Position numbers and translations under genes: made by a program | Assembly: GCF_012933385.1 (NCBI RefSeq) | Contig: NZ_JABBPN010000001.1 | Location: 248,001 to 312,000 of the forward strand | Origin: Paenibacillus lemnae | Lineage (GTDB): Bacteria > Bacillota > Bacilli > Paenibacillales > Paenibacillaceae | DNA length: 64,000 nucleotides | Direction: 5' to 3' | Shown: piece after piece, positions 26,069 through 35,626 of the stretch | Numbering within the stretch: the stretch's first letter is position 1 | Layout of the letters: the number at the start of each line of letters is the position of its first letter | The notes under the pieces: model-generated | The model's database searches: none | The model's input: the letters and a program-made list of their open reading frames with translations, nothing else | Told to the model about the DNA's origin: nothing

Positions 26069-27055
26069 CTAAAATGTAACGAAACCCATAGCACGCTTGG
26101 CGGCAAGGAGCGTCTCATTCGCTTTTTCTGCTGCACGGTCCGCGCCGTTCTTGAGAATTCGGTCAAGCTCTTCAGAGTGGACCAGCTCATGATAGGTCTT
26201 CTGAATCGGCTCCAGCTTGGTAACGACAGCTTCGGCCAGCTCTTTTTTGAACGTTCCGTAGCCCTGGCCTTCATAGCGTTTCTCAATCTGCTCGATGGAG
26301 TCGCCGGAGAATACAGAATAAATCTCAATCAGGTTGCTCACCGCAGGCTTGCTCTCCCAATCATAGCGCACGCTCATATCAGAGTCGGTGACGGCACGGG
26401 AAAATTTCTTGCGGATGACCGCCGGATCGTCCAGCAGAGATACATAGCTGCTTTGGTTCGGGTTGCTCTTGCTCATTTTGCGGGAAGGATCGTCCAGGCC
26501 CATGACGCGCGCGCCAGTTTCCTGAATGATCGGTTCAGGCAGTGTAAAGGTTTCCCCGTATTTGTGATTAAACCGCGCCGCCAAATCCCGCGTCAGCTCC
26601 AGATGCTGCTTCTGGTCTTCACCGACCGGCACATGGGTGGTTTGATAGAGCAGGATGTCGGCCGCCATCAGCACTGGGTACGTGAACAGACCCGAACTGA
26701 CCGTATCCTTGCCATCGGATTTGTCCTTGAACTGGGTCATCCGGCTGAGCTCACCGAAATGGGCCTGGGTTTCCAGCAGCCAGCTCAGCTCAGCATGCTG
26801 ATGCACCTGGGACTGAAGGAAAATCACTGCTTTGTTCGGGTCTACCCCGGCAGCAATGTACAGAGCTGCGACATCACGCGAGCGCTGGTGCAGCTCCTTT
26901 GGATCCTGATAAACGGTGACCGCATGCAGATCCGGGATGAAGAAATAACAGTCATAATCGTGCTGCTGCGCCACGTACTGGCTTAATGCCCCGCTGTACC
27001 CCCCGATGTTCAGATCGCCGCTGGGCTTGATGCCGGACAGCATAATTTTGCTCAT
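26069..27055 (-). CDS. trpS: Tryptophan-tRNA ligase
   Basis: Class I aminoacyl-tRNA synthetase charging tRNA-Trp. The HIGH-equivalent IKPSGDLNIGGYSG lies at about residues 7-20, and KMSKSNPN at about 193. 328 residues, typical of bacterial TrpRS. ATG 27055 (MSKIMLSG) is set by AGGGAGG upstream; a longer in-frame start lies beyond the RBS. The leader carries a T-box, so expression responds to uncharged tRNA-Trp. Confidence 0.97.
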   Translation of the reverse strand: MSKIMLSGIKPSGDLNIGGYSGALSQYVAQQHDYDCYFFIPDLHAVTVYQDPKELHQRSRDVAALYIAAGVDPNKAVIFLQSQVHQHAELSWLLETQAHFGELSRMTQFKDKSDGKDTVSSGLFTYPVLMAADILLYQTTHVPVGEDQKQHLELTRDLAARFNHKYGETFTLPEPIIQETGARVMGLDDPSRKMSKSNPNQSSYVSLLDDPAVIRKKFSRAVTDSDMSVRYDWESKPAVSNLIEIYSVFSGDSIEQIEKRYEGQGYGTFKKELAEAVVTKLEPIQKTYHELVHSEELDRILKNGADRAAEKANETLLAAKRAMGFVTF

Positions 27056-27081
27056 AACAATAACCTCCCTGAAATTAAAAT

Positions 27082-27390
27082 AAAAAAACACTCCGCCCCT
27101 GTATTACAGGGACGAAGTGCTGACTCCGCGGTACCACCACCATTCGGCTTGTTACAGCCGCGCTTCACATGACGGGAATAGCCAGTCTCCCTAAAAGTGA
27201 GATAGGATTCCGATCACTTCTCCCATGATAACGGGGGAGTGCCGTCAAAGCCTACTGGGCGTAACAAGCAGCCGTTCGGTTTGAAGCGAAGGGACCCATT
27301 CATCTGCCGCATGGTACCGGACCTTTCACCAACCGCCGGCTCGCTAGGACCATAACGCATTCAGACTACTCTCTTCCCTTCATGGCTTTA
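27082..27390 (-). ncRNA. T-box riboswitch upstream of trpS (Trp specifier)
   Basis: Read leftward: GAGAGTAG near 27375, stem I with a specifier loop GATGAATGGG whose UGG (27298-27296) matches a Trp codon, T-box core TGGTGGTACCGCG (27140-27128), and a terminator (CACTTCGTCCCTG/CAGGGGCGGAGTG + T-run, 27122-27082). All parts are in canonical order directly before trpS. The rest of the 403-base gap (27391-27458) shows no gene. Confidence 0.95.
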
Positions 27391-27458
27391 GAGGTATGTC
27401 GATTACTTTCTATATAAGATGCCACAATATTGACGGTGAAGTCAAGATGCCGATGGCC

Positions 27459-28337
27459 TTAAACGCCGGAATACGCCATAAATCCGCCGTCGACAGGAAC
27501 GACCGTGCCGGTGACAAAACCGGATGTCTGATGGTCCAGCAGCCAGAGCACGGTTCCCAGCAGATCTTCCGGTACGCCGAAGCGGCGCATCGGGGTATGG
27601 GCGATGATTTTGTGGGAGCGGTCTGTCAAGGAGCCATCCTCATGGGTCAGCAGCTTGCGGTTCTGGTCGGTCAGGAAAAACCCCGGCGCAATCGCGTTCA
27701 CACGAATGCCTGATTCGGCAAGATGGACAGCGAGCCATTGTGTGAAGTTGTTGACCGCAGCCTTGGCAGCGCTGTATGCAGGCACCTTGGTCATGGGCGA
27801 CGGGGCGCTCATGGAGGAGACATTCAGTACGACAGCGCCAGGACGGCCGATCATGCTTTTGGCAAAGACCTGCGTCGGAATCAGCGTGCCTACAAAATTC
27901 AGATCGAACACGCTCCGGAACCCGGGTACACTGAGATCGAAAAAGGTAGAAATACCGTCTTGATCGAGATCCTCCGTCCGAAAAATCTCATTACTCGTAT
28001 TGGCATCCTTATGATTGCCGCCGGCCCCGTTAATGAGGATGTCACAGGGACCGAGCTGGCCGCGGACGGTCTGCTCCGCCTGTGCGACACTTTCGGCATC
28101 GGTGACATCACAGGTCACAGCAATAGCTGTACCGCCTGCAGCGATAATCTCCTCTGCAACCTCCTGGCCTTTGGACAGTGTGCGGTTCAGCACGGCTACC
28201 TTGGCGCCCTGGCGTCCAAGTTCCAGCGCCATGGCCCGGCATAGAACACCGGAACCGCCGGTGATGGCAGCGACTTTGCCTTTCAGGGATAGATGCTGTG
28301 GAAGCTGTTCATCGTTATCGTTGTGCTGCTGAGTCAT
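27459..28337 (-). CDS. SDR oxidoreductase, probable D-mannonate oxidoreductase
   Basis: 292-residue short-chain dehydrogenase: NAD(P) motif [24 protein letters not shown], catalytic Ser in VLNVSSMSA and YSAAKAA, and a C-terminal [14 protein letters not shown]. It begins inside the uxuA stop (ATGA overlap), so it most likely reduces D-fructuronate to D-mannonate, the UxuB step carried out by an SDR (YjmF type) in Bacilli. ATG 28337 is preferred over upstream in-frame starts because of this coupling. Confidence 0.88.
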   Translation of the reverse strand: MTQQHNDNDEQLPQHLSLKGKVAAITGGSGVLCRAMALELGRQGAKVAVLNRTLSKGQEVAEEIIAAGGTAIAVTCDVTDAESVAQAEQTVRGQLGPCDILINGAGGNHKDANTSNEIFRTEDLDQDGISTFFDLSVPGFRSVFDLNFVGTLIPTQVFAKSMIGRPGAVVLNVSSMSAPSPMTKVPAYSAAKAAVNNFTQWLAVHLAESGIRVNAIAPGFFLTDQNRKLLTHEDGSLTDRSHKIIAHTPMRRFGVPEDLLGTVLWLLDHQTSGFVTGTVVPVDGGFMAYSGV

Positions 28338-29425
28338 GAGCGGCCAGCCTCCTTTTCTATGGCGGCTTTGGCTTGTTCGAGCGCGTCCCAGACACCCCAC
28401 AGGTACATGATGCCCAGTGCGCGGTCATACAGACCGTATCCCGGGCGGCACTGCTCGCCCCAGATGTGGCGCCCGTGATCCGGACGGCAGTATCCGGTAA
28501 AACCATGCTCATGATAAGCCCTGACCACACCGGCAATATTGACCGAGCCGTCCTGGGTGCGGTGGGAGGTCTCGATAAAGTCGCCATTTTCAAATATTTT
28601 TACATTGCGGATATGGGCAAACGGAATCTGTTCATGGAACTCGCCGATCATGGCGATCAGGTCATTGTCCGGGTTCGCCCCAAAGGAGCCGCTGCACAGT
28701 GTGACACTGTTGGAGGGACTGTCGTTTAGGCTCAGCAGCCTGCGGATGCTCTCCGCTCCCGTCATGATGCGCGGCAGGCCGAAGATAGACCAAGGCGGAT
28801 CGTCCGGGTGAATGGCCATTCGGATGCCGTGCTTTTCAGCCACGGGCACGACAGCTTCCAGGAAGTAAGCGAGATTGTCCCAAAGGTGTTCTACCGTTAC
28901 ACCGCTGTAAGCTTCGAACAGGGAGGTCAGGTGGACCAGCCGTTCCGGCTCCCAGCCCGGCATAGTGAGAGCACTGTTCTTGGTAATGCCAAGGACGAGT
29001 TCCATCGGATCGACCCCGTTGATTTTTGCTTTTTCAAAAAACAGGGCCGTGGATCCATCCTCCATCTCTTTATGAAGTTCAGTCCGCGCCCAATCGAAAA
29101 TCGGCATGAAATTGTAGCAGATAACCTTGACGCCCACCTGTGCCAGCTTCTCAATCGTACGAATGTAGTTCTGTATGTAGAGCTCACGCGTGGGAAGTCC
29201 CAGCTTGATATCTTCGTGCACATTGACACTCTCGACAACGTCCAGATGAAGCCCGTACTTGTTCGCCTGATCACGAACCTCAATGATCCGATCCATGGGC
29301 CATTCTTCACCGGCCGGAACATCGTGCAGCGCCCACACAATGCCCTCCACACCGGGAATTTGCCTGATCTGGTCCAGCGTGACTGTATCATTGCCTTCGC
29401 CGAACCAGCGGAATACCATACGCAT
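28334..29425 (-). CDS. uxuA: Mannonate dehydratase
   Basis: Converts D-mannonate to 2-keto-3-deoxygluconate in glucuronate catabolism; TIM-barrel metalloenzyme. 363 residues, with family hallmarks [20 protein letters not shown], the HPDDPP metal-site segment, and [20 protein letters not shown] near the C-terminus. ATG 29425 lies 56 bases downstream of the gntR-type regulator, all leftward, so gntR-uxuA-SDR form one operon. The following enzymes (KdgK, KdgA) are not in the window. Confidence 0.96.
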   Translation of the reverse strand: MRMVFRWFGEGNDTVTLDQIRQIPGVEGIVWALHDVPAGEEWPMDRIIEVRDQANKYGLHLDVVESVNVHEDIKLGLPTRELYIQNYIRTIEKLAQVGVKVICYNFMPIFDWARTELHKEMEDGSTALFFEKAKINGVDPMELVLGITKNSALTMPGWEPERLVHLTSLFEAYSGVTVEHLWDNLAYFLEAVVPVAEKHGIRMAIHPDDPPWSIFGLPRIMTGAESIRRLLSLNDSPSNSVTLCSGSFGANPDNDLIAMIGEFHEQIPFAHIRNVKIFENGDFIETSHRTQDGSVNIAGVVRAYHEHGFTGYCRPDHGRHIWGEQCRPGYGLYDRALGIMYLWGVWDALEQAKAAIEKEAGRS

Positions 29426-29481
29426 CTTATTACACCGCCTTTGTCGTTAAGTGGTTTATAAATGTCCTGCTGAATGATGGT

Positions 29482-30159
29482 TTATTTAAAATAATCCGGG
29501 TGTCTGTCTTGAAGTACCGATAGATTGGAAATAATCAGACTCAGGTGTTCATGCATGATGTTGTCCGCATAGTCACTGTCTTTTCGGCGGATCGCATCCA
29601 CCATCTCCTGGTGCTGCCGTGCGAGGGAATCCCAACCGGGATCCAGAGACAGCCAGAGCATCCGGCTGCGGTTCAGGTGGGCATTCATCTGCTGAATAAC
29701 ATTCCACGTTCCCTGCTTGCGGCACCCTTCGAACAGGATCCGGTGAAAAGCTTCGTCCAGCTCAAACATCTCTTTGCCATCATGGCGCTCGATGCTTTCA
29801 TGCTGCCGGTGCAGATTATCTTCAAGCTGCTCCAGCTTGTCGTCCGGAAAGCTTTCACAGGCCAGGCGGATCACAGCTCTTTCGAGCTGCTCACGCATAA
29901 ACCGGGCCTCTTCGACTAACTCGGGATCGATCAGGGATACTCTTGTGCCCCGCTGCGGGAGCACGACCAGCAGACCTTCCTGAGCGAGCCGGACAAAGCT
30001 TTCACGGACGGGGGTGCGGCTGACCTGGAACGCCGTAGACATCTCCTTCTCGGACAGGGCCGTGCCGGGAGGAAGCTCCAGACTCACAATTTGCTGTTTG
30101 AGCAATTGGTATACGGCATTGCCAGCAGAGAGAGAAGCGGGCTGTGGCGGATATGACAC
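29482..30159 (-). CDS. GntR/FCD-family regulator of the hexuronate operon (UxuR-like)
   Basis: 225 residues: winged helix (VYQLLKQQIVSLELPPGTALSEKEMSTAFQVSRTPVRESFVRL, about 18-60) followed by an all-helical FCD effector domain with metal/ligand histidines. FCD regulators of this place in uxu operons respond to hexuronates or their keto-acid products. Start GTG 30159 has CAGGAGG upstream. A 28-base palindrome just upstream is the likely autoregulatory operator. Confidence 0.9.
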   Translation of the reverse strand: MSYPPQPASLSAGNAVYQLLKQQIVSLELPPGTALSEKEMSTAFQVSRTPVRESFVRLAQEGLLVVLPQRGTRVSLIDPELVEEARFMREQLERAVIRLACESFPDDKLEQLEDNLHRQHESIERHDGKEMFELDEAFHRILFEGCRKQGTWNVIQQMNAHLNRSRMLWLSLDPGWDSLARQHQEMVDAIRRKDSDYADNIMHEHLSLIISNLSVLQDRHPDYFK

Positions 30160-30178
30160 GATATCACCTCCTGTTTTT

Positions 30179-30206
30179 CATACTACCATACTTGTATGGT
30201 AGTATG
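30179..30206. promoter_or_regulatory. Operator palindrome upstream of the GntR-uxuA operon
   Basis: Perfect inverted repeat with 13-base arms CATACTACCATAC / GTATGGTAGTATG and a two-base centre, 20 bases upstream of the GntR start. It has GntR/FCD operator character (ACCATAC...GTATGGT). Confidence 0.85.
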
Positions 30207-30264
30207 GTACTGGTTTTTATGGCTGAAGTGAAGACGATGGATGGAGGTTCCCTGATTTATATAT

Positions 30265-30284
30265 GGATAGGGTGGGGGGCTATG
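30265..30284. promoter_or_regulatory. CsoR operator upstream of csoR
   Basis: GGATAGGGTGGGGGGCTATG, a G-run pseudo-dyad shared with the copA promoter site (ATAGGGT-R-GGGGG core), just upstream of a TACAAT -10-like box (30288-30293). It implies autoregulation. Confidence 0.75.
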
Positions 30285-30331
30285 TGCTACAATAAGTCAT
30301 ATCATAGTAAATAATAGGTGGGGATCAGACG

Positions 30332-30655
30332 ATGTCTACAGAGAATCATCTGCATGATGACTGTGCGGTTCAGGATGGCCGGAAGAGCCATCATTCCGAT
30401 AAAACCAAGAGCAACCTCATCAGCCGGCTCAACCGGATCGAAGGACAGATCCGGGGCGTTAAGGGACTAATTGAGAAAGACACGTATTGTGATGATGTAC
30501 TGAATCAGATTTCCTCCATTCAGTCCGCGTTAAACGGTGTTGGAAAGCTGCTGCTGGAGCATCATATGAAGAGCTGTGTTGTTGAACGAATCCAGGAGGG
30601 CGACGAAGAGGTCATTTCGGAGCTGCTGGTGACGATGCATAAATTGATGAAGTAA
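30332..30655 (+). CDS. csoR: Copper-sensing repressor CsoR
   Basis: 107 residues, all-helical DUF156 protein. The Cu(I) ligand pattern is present: Cys in DTYCDDVLNQ, then His and Cys in LLLEHHMKSCV (H-x3-C). It releases DNA when Cu(I) binds, derepressing copA. The N-terminus (about 1-22) is His-rich (HLHDD, SHHSDK) and longer than usual. TAGGTGGGG precedes ATG 30332. A CopZ chaperone gene, usual in this context in Bacillus, is not found here. Confidence 0.93.
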   Translation: MSTENHLHDDCAVQDGRKSHHSDKTKSNLISRLNRIEGQIRGVKGLIEKDTYCDDVLNQISSIQSALNGVGKLLLEHHMKSCVVERIQEGDEEVISELLVTMHKLMK

Positions 30656-30874
30656 GGATGAGTACTGCTTCCTGCTGTCTGTGATTTATAGCGGCAGGGA
30701 GCAGGGGTATGAGCGGTATAGTGTAGGGCAAGGTGCTCAGGATCATACAGCAGTGTATTTAGTGTATCTAGGGTATCTGGACGCAGTACCGAAACCATGG
30801 AATGGATCAAGGATAGTGGATGTACAAGGGATTAGTTGAAGGCGTAGGGACATCGTGATGCTGTTGTTATCCCG

Positions 30875-30903
30875 TTGACTTTTATAGGGTAGGGGGGTAT
30901 TCT
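30875..30903 (+). promoter_or_regulatory. copA promoter with CsoR operator in the spacer
   Basis: TTGACT (30875-30880), 17-base spacer, TATTCT (30898-30903). The spacer carries ATAGGGTAGGGGGGTAT, nearly the same as the csoR site. The remainder of the 317-base csoR-copA gap shows nothing recognisable. Confidence 0.85.
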
Positions 30904-30972
30904 AATATTAGATATGTGAAGTGTTGGAGCAGCATACAAGAGATAATCTGAGCATAAATGAGGTGTGAAATC

Positions 30973-33417
30973 ATGGGCAACCTGGATCAAGATCATCAGC
31001 GCAAACTGGAGAAAAAAACGATGCAGCTGTCGGGGATGACCTGCGCGGCATGTGCGAACCGGATTGAAAAAGGGTTGAGCCGTATGGAGGGCGTGCAGGA
31101 GGCCTCGGTCAATTTTGCGTTGGAGCGGGCCTCTGTGGTGTATGATCCGCAGTCGGTATCCGTTGAAGATATGGAGCAAAAAATTGAAAAATTAGGTTAT
31201 GGCACGGTGAGTGAGAACGCAGATTTGACGCTCACCGGCATGACCTGTGCGGCATGTGCGGCCCGGATTGAAAAAATGGTCGGCAAAATGCCCGGTGTGG
31301 GGCGTTCCTCTGTCAATTTTGCGATGGAGACCCTGAGCGTAACCTACAATCCCGGTGAGGTCAGCATTCCGGACATTCAGCAGAGAGTTCAGAAGCTGGG
31401 TTATGGGGCAGCGCCCAAGGAAGAGAAGGGAGATGCTTCAGCGCACCGGGAACAGGCTGTCAAAAAGCAGAAGCAAAGGCTGATCATCTCGGCACTGCTC
31501 TCGCTTCCACTGCTGTGGGCGATGGTGAGCCACTTTTCGTTTACCTCCTGGATCTGGATGCCGGAGGTGTTCATGAACCCATGGTTCCAGCTGGTGCTGG
31601 CTGCACCCGTTCAATTTTATATCGGCGGTCCTTTTTATGTTGGAGCGTATAAAGCTTTACGGAACAAAAGTGCGAATATGGATGTGCTGGTTGCGCTGGG
31701 TACGTCGGCTGCTTTTTTCTATAGTCTGTATCTGACCCTGGAGTGGGCGTTGGCGGGAACGGAGCAGCATCACAGCCCGGACATGTACTATGAGACGAGT
31801 GCGGTTCTGATTACACTGGTGCTGCTGGGCAAGCTTTTTGAAACCCTCGCCAAGGGACGGACCTCGGAAGCGATCAAAAGCCTGATGAACCTGCAGGCCA
31901 AGACGGCGGTGGTTATACGGGATGGCAGCGAGGTGTCGATCCCGGCAGATCAGGTGCTGGTGGGAGACCGGGTAATCGTGAAGCCGGGTGAGAAGATACC
32001 GGTGGACGGAAACGTCGTGGAAGGGAATTCGTCGGTAGACGAATCCATGCTGACAGGCGAAAGTCTTCCGGTGGAGAAGCATACAGGGGATAACGTCATC
32101 GGGGCTACGGTGAATAAGAACGGGAGGCTGGTCATTAACGCTTCCAAAATCGGGAGAGATACGGCGCTGGCTCAGATTATTAAGGTGGTCGAGGAAGCCC
32201 AGGGCTCCAAAGCTCCCATTCAGAGGATTGCAGACGTCATTTCAGGCATATTTGTGCCAATTGTGGTAGGGATCGCGGCGGCGGCTTTTCTCGTATGGTA
32301 TTTTGCGGTGACGCCAGGCCAGTTTGCTGGAAGTCTTGAGGTGGCGATTGCCATCCTGGTTATTGCGTGTCCCTGTGCGCTGGGGCTGGCCACACCGACG
32401 TCCATTATGGCCGGTTCGGGCCGTGCCGCTGAGCTGGGTGTTTTGTTCAAGGGCGGGGAGCATCTGGAGTCGACGCACAAAGTCGATATCGTCATCCTGG
32501 ACAAAACGGGCACGGTAACCAAAGGAAAGCCGGAGCTTACCGAGGTTGAGGCACAGACGTGGATTGATGAGGCGACGCTGATGAGGCTGACAGGTGCTGC
32601 AGAACGCGGTTCCGAGCATCCGCTGGCGGAAGCGATCACAGCAGGCATCACCTCACGCGGCATCTCTTTGCCGGAAGCGGAGTCGTTTGAAGCCATTCCG
32701 GGATATGGGATTACGGCCGTGGTGGAGGGGCGGCAGGTGCTGGTCGGCACCCGCAGGCTGATGCTTCAGCACAGCGTGGAGATCGGCGGTGCCGAAGCAC
32801 GGATGGCGCTGCTGGAGAGCGAGGGCAAAACAGTGATGCTGGCCGCAGTAGACGGCCGGTATGCCGGGCTGGTCGCTGCGGCGGATACGATCAAAGAAAC
32901 GTCGCGGGAAGCCATTTCCCGTCTGAAAGGGATGGGCATTGACGTCATCATGATGACCGGGGACAATGAGCGCACCGCACAAGCCATAGCGAAGCAGGCC
33001 GGAATTGATACGGTGCGTGCCGAGGTGCTGCCGGAGGGCAAGGCTGAGGAAGTGAAGAGGCTGCAGCAGCAGGGCAGAATCGTCGCGATGGTCGGTGATG
33101 GCATCAACGATGCACCGGCTCTGGCGGTGGCGGATATCGGCATGGCCATCGGTACTGGAACCGATGTCGCGATGGAGGCTGCGGATGTCACGCTGATGCG
33201 GGGCGACCTGAACAGCATCCCGGATGCGATTGTGATGAGCCGGAAGACGATGAACAACATCCGTCAGAACCTGTTCTGGGCGCTGGGCTATAACACGCTT
33301 GGCATACCGATCGCGGCATTGGGCCTACTGGCCCCATGGGTCGCCGGCGCAGCCATGGCGCTAAGCTCGGTGTCGGTCGTGCTGAATGCACTGCGTCTGC
33401 AGCACATGAAGGTGTAA
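30973..33417 (+). CDS. copA: Copper-exporting P-type ATPase CopA
   Basis: P1B-1 ATPase pumping Cu(I) out of the cytoplasm. Two N-terminal HMA domains with GMTCAAC motifs (Cys 24/27 and 92/95), membrane helices, actuator TGES, transmembrane CPC (466-468), phosphorylation DKTGT (D510), HP motif in GSEHPLAEA and hinge [10 protein letters not shown]. 814 residues, normal. ATG 30973 is chosen over 30958 because GAGGTG sits 7 bases before it. It ends LRLQHMKV. Confidence 0.97.
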   Translation: MGNLDQDHQRKLEKKTMQLSGMTCAACANRIEKGLSRMEGVQEASVNFALERASVVYDPQSVSVEDMEQKIEKLGYGTVSENADLTLTGMTCAACAARIEKMVGKMPGVGRSSVNFAMETLSVTYNPGEVSIPDIQQRVQKLGYGAAPKEEKGDASAHREQAVKKQKQRLIISALLSLPLLWAMVSHFSFTSWIWMPEVFMNPWFQLVLAAPVQFYIGGPFYVGAYKALRNKSANMDVLVALGTSAAFFYSLYLTLEWALAGTEQHHSPDMYYETSAVLITLVLLGKLFETLAKGRTSEAIKSLMNLQAKTAVVIRDGSEVSIPADQVLVGDRVIVKPGEKIPVDGNVVEGNSSVDESMLTGESLPVEKHTGDNVIGATVNKNGRLVINASKIGRDTALAQIIKVVEEAQGSKAPIQRIADVISGIFVPIVVGIAAAAFLVWYFAVTPGQFAGSLEVAIAILVIACPCALGLATPTSIMAGSGRAAELGVLFKGGEHLESTHKVDIVILDKTGTVTKGKPELTEVEAQTWIDEATLMRLTGAAERGSEHPLAEAITAGITSRGISLPEAESFEAIPGYGITAVVEGRQVLVGTRRLMLQHSVEIGGAEARMALLESEGKTVMLAAVDGRYAGLVAAADTIKETSREAISRLKGMGIDVIMMTGDNERTAQAIAKQAGIDTVRAEVLPEGKAEEVKRLQQQGRIVAMVGDGINDAPALAVADIGMAIGTGTDVAMEAADVTLMRGDLNSIPDAIVMSRKTMNNIRQNLFWALGYNTLGIPIAALGLLAPWVAGAAMALSSVSVVLNALRLQHMKV

Positions 33418-33578
33418 GTCTCTGCGGCCTCTGTGAGCGGAAGGAGCAACGCATGAAGGTGTAAGCTTGCAGTATGTGCGGTCAGCAGTGGTTGAAGCGC
33501 AGCTGAGTAGTATGAAGAGGCAGCAACGCTGTAGTATGTGCAGACAGTCGGGCGCTGAGGCAGCGAGCGTTAGTTGCA

Positions 33579-33658
33579 GCAGCGTGTGGTCGGAACCCGC
33601 AGGCTGATGCTTCAGCACGGCGTGGAGATCGGCCGTGCACAAGCACGGATGGCGCTGC
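33579..33658 (+). pseudogene. Duplicated copA fragment (relic)
   Basis: About 80 bases closely match copA 32733-32812 (segment coding [16 protein letters not shown]): both contain CCCGCAGGCTGATGCTTCAG and GCACGGATGGCGCTGC, with roughly ten differences. A second echo is GCATGAAGGTGTAAG at 33451-33465, repeating the copA 3' end. No open reading frame of useful length remains. It lies within the 950-base gap 33418-34367. Confidence 0.85.
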
Positions 33659-33761
33659 ATTATGCCGCGCATTGCTAAATTTGGGGGTGCAGCTTGTACA
33701 TCTTCAAACGAACTGCATGTTCGTTTGAATTTGAGTCGGGTCATATCTACAGCTTCCTTGC

Positions 33762-33967
33762 ATAAGATTGTTTTTCAAGCTTATTTCTTTAAAAAATAAG
33801 GCCATCGTCTCAATAAGCCTGATTTCCAAGCTTATTTGTGCACTTTACGTCCATTTTCTCATTCGCAGTCACATTTTCAGCTAGTTTAAGACTGTTTTTC
33901 AATCTTAAATATTACTTATAAGGTAAAACATGAGAAATAAGATTGTTTTTCAAGCTTATTTCTCATG
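33762..33967 (-). repeat. Four-palindrome element, copy 1 (AATAAGCTTG family)
   Basis: Four inverted repeats with 5-base centres at 33773, 33824, 33897 and 33948 (steps 51, 73, 51). Arms are variants of AATAAGCTTG/CAAGCTTATT; the third uses TTTAAG. The fourth has 17-base arms (33929-33967, CATGAGAAATAAG...CTTATTTCTCATG). Centres are T-rich on this strand and A-rich on the other, hence the strand given. It is homologous, in reverse orientation, to the element at 41096. Confidence 0.9.
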
Positions 33968-34211
33968 TCCCTCGTGCCTGCCACATCTCCCGCTCTCAGA
34001 CACAGCAAAATGCGGCCGCCCCAAAGACTCTTATGGGGGACAGCCCTTTGAGATCTGCTGCTCAGCGTGAGTATGGGGGTTGTTACATACGCCGGAATTG
34101 ACGAGCGAGCTGCATGACAAGGGAGGCGCCCAACTACAGAGCCAGGGTAAATCATGTGCAAACAGTGTGACTACGGCAGCAATGTAAGGCACAGCAAAAC
34201 TACGGCGCAGC

Positions 34212-34246
34212 AAAAAAACTGCCGGGAAGCTGGATCCCGGCAGTTT
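34212..34246 (-). terminator. Terminator of the luciferase-like gene
   Basis: Read leftward: AAACTGCCGGGA, 7-base loop, TCCCGGCAGTTTTTTT. Nothing recognisable lies between 33968 and this site or on to 34367. Confidence 0.9.
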
Positions 34247-34367
34247 GATGAGGTGCGGATTGCGGACCTCTTATATATAGCACGACTATATAGCACGACG
34301 CAGCAGCTCTACTTAAGCTTACAGCACAGCGCTCCCCCGCCCGCCTATGGCGAACAGGCTAGCAACA

Positions 34368-35411
34368 CTAACCCTTTACAATCTCCGACAGCAGTTCATA
34401 GGAGCGCAGGCGTGCCTGATGATCATAAATGGCGGAGGCGACGATAATCTCGTCAGCTTCGGTCGTCTCCATAATCTCATCTAGCTTCGCACGAACCGTT
34501 GCGGGGCTGCCGATGGCGGAGTAAGACAGTGTCCGGTTGACGATAGCCTGCTCCTGCAGGTTCCACTGATCTTCCATGCTGTCTACCGGCGGTTTGAGCT
34601 GGCCAGTCCGTCCTCGAATAATATTGAGAAACTGCTGCTGTGCCGAGGTGGACAAATACCGCGCTTGCTCATCCGTATCGGCACAGATCACGTTGACCCC
34701 AACCATGGCATACGGTTTGTCCAGCTCTTCCGAAGGGCGGAACTGACTCCGATACAGATCCAGCGCAGGGAGCAGATAATCGGGAGCAAAATGGCTTGCA
34801 AATGCAAAAGGCAGACCGAGCTGTGCCGAAAGCTGCGCACTGAAGCCGCTGGATCCCAGCAGCCAGATCGGAACGTCCAGCCCTTCGCCAGGTATCGCCC
34901 GGACCCGCATGGAAGAGCCCGAAGTTGGTTTAAAATAAGTCCGAAGCTCGCCCAGCCGGTCAGGGAAATCCTGACCGTCACTGGCTGCACCCCGGCGCAG
35001 GGCGCGGGAGGTCAGCTGGTCAGATCCCGGCGCCCGGCCCAGACCGAGGTCGATCCGTCCCGGAAACAGCGACTCCAGCGTGCCGAACTGCTCCGCGATG
35101 ACCAGCGGCGAATGGTTTGGCAGCATGATGCCGCCTGCGCCGACACGGATTTTTTGGGTGCCGGCAGCGATATGGCCAATAACGACGGATGTGGCCGAGC
35201 TGGCGACACCCGGCATGTTGTGGTGCTCTGCCAGCCAGTAGCGGTTATACCCCCACTGCTCGGCATGCTGAGCCAGATCCAGCGAGTTGCGCAGAGAGAT
35301 CGCTGCCGTGCTGCCTTCGGTAATCATGGATAGATCCAGGATGGAAACCGGTATATGTTGAAGCGAACTTGATGATGAAGATGGTGATGTATGATGTTCT
35401 TGTTCGTTCAT
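34368..35411 (-). CDS. LLM class flavin-dependent oxidoreductase (luciferase-like)
   Basis: 347-residue TIM-barrel flavoprotein of the bacterial-luciferase family: [60 protein letters not shown] strands (about 85-110) and [13 protein letters not shown]. This is the MsnO8/YceB-like group; substrate unknown. The N-terminus has a Ser-rich stretch. TAGGAGG precedes ATG 35411. Confidence 0.9.
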   Translation of the reverse strand: MNEQEHHTSPSSSSSSLQHIPVSILDLSMITEGSTAAISLRNSLDLAQHAEQWGYNRYWLAEHHNMPGVASSATSVVIGHIAAGTQKIRVGAGGIMLPNHSPLVIAEQFGTLESLFPGRIDLGLGRAPGSDQLTSRALRRGAASDGQDFPDRLGELRTYFKPTSGSSMRVRAIPGEGLDVPIWLLGSSGFSAQLSAQLGLPFAFASHFAPDYLLPALDLYRSQFRPSEELDKPYAMVGVNVICADTDEQARYLSTSAQQQFLNIIRGRTGQLKPPVDSMEDQWNLQEQAIVNRTLSYSAIGSPATVRAKLDEIMETTEADEIIVASAIYDHQARLRSYELLSEIVKG

Positions 35412-35520
35412 GTTGAACCTCCTAACAGACAGATGCTGTATTGTAATACCTTAAACAATTATATACCTTGTTATGCAATAACCCAAAACCGACCCAGGCA
35501 CAACACCATACATCATGACA

Positions 35521-35553
35521 AAAACCCGAGTGCCGCTGCTGGGCATTCGGGTT
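35521..35553. terminator. Bidirectional-looking terminator
   Basis: AAAACCCGAGTGCC / GGCATTCGGGTTT hairpin after the TIM-barrel isomerase gene. Confidence 0.75.
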
Positions 35554-35626
35554 TCGCGTTATATTTTGATACAGTTCATCGATACATGAAAAGAGAGCTC
35601 GCACGGATTTACATCTTACCAAATGC

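Noticed and set aside
33706..33731. LexA/DinR box (CGAAC...GTTCG)
   Set aside because: The centre is five bases (TGCAT) rather than the four of the Bacillus SOS consensus, and no gene starts nearby.
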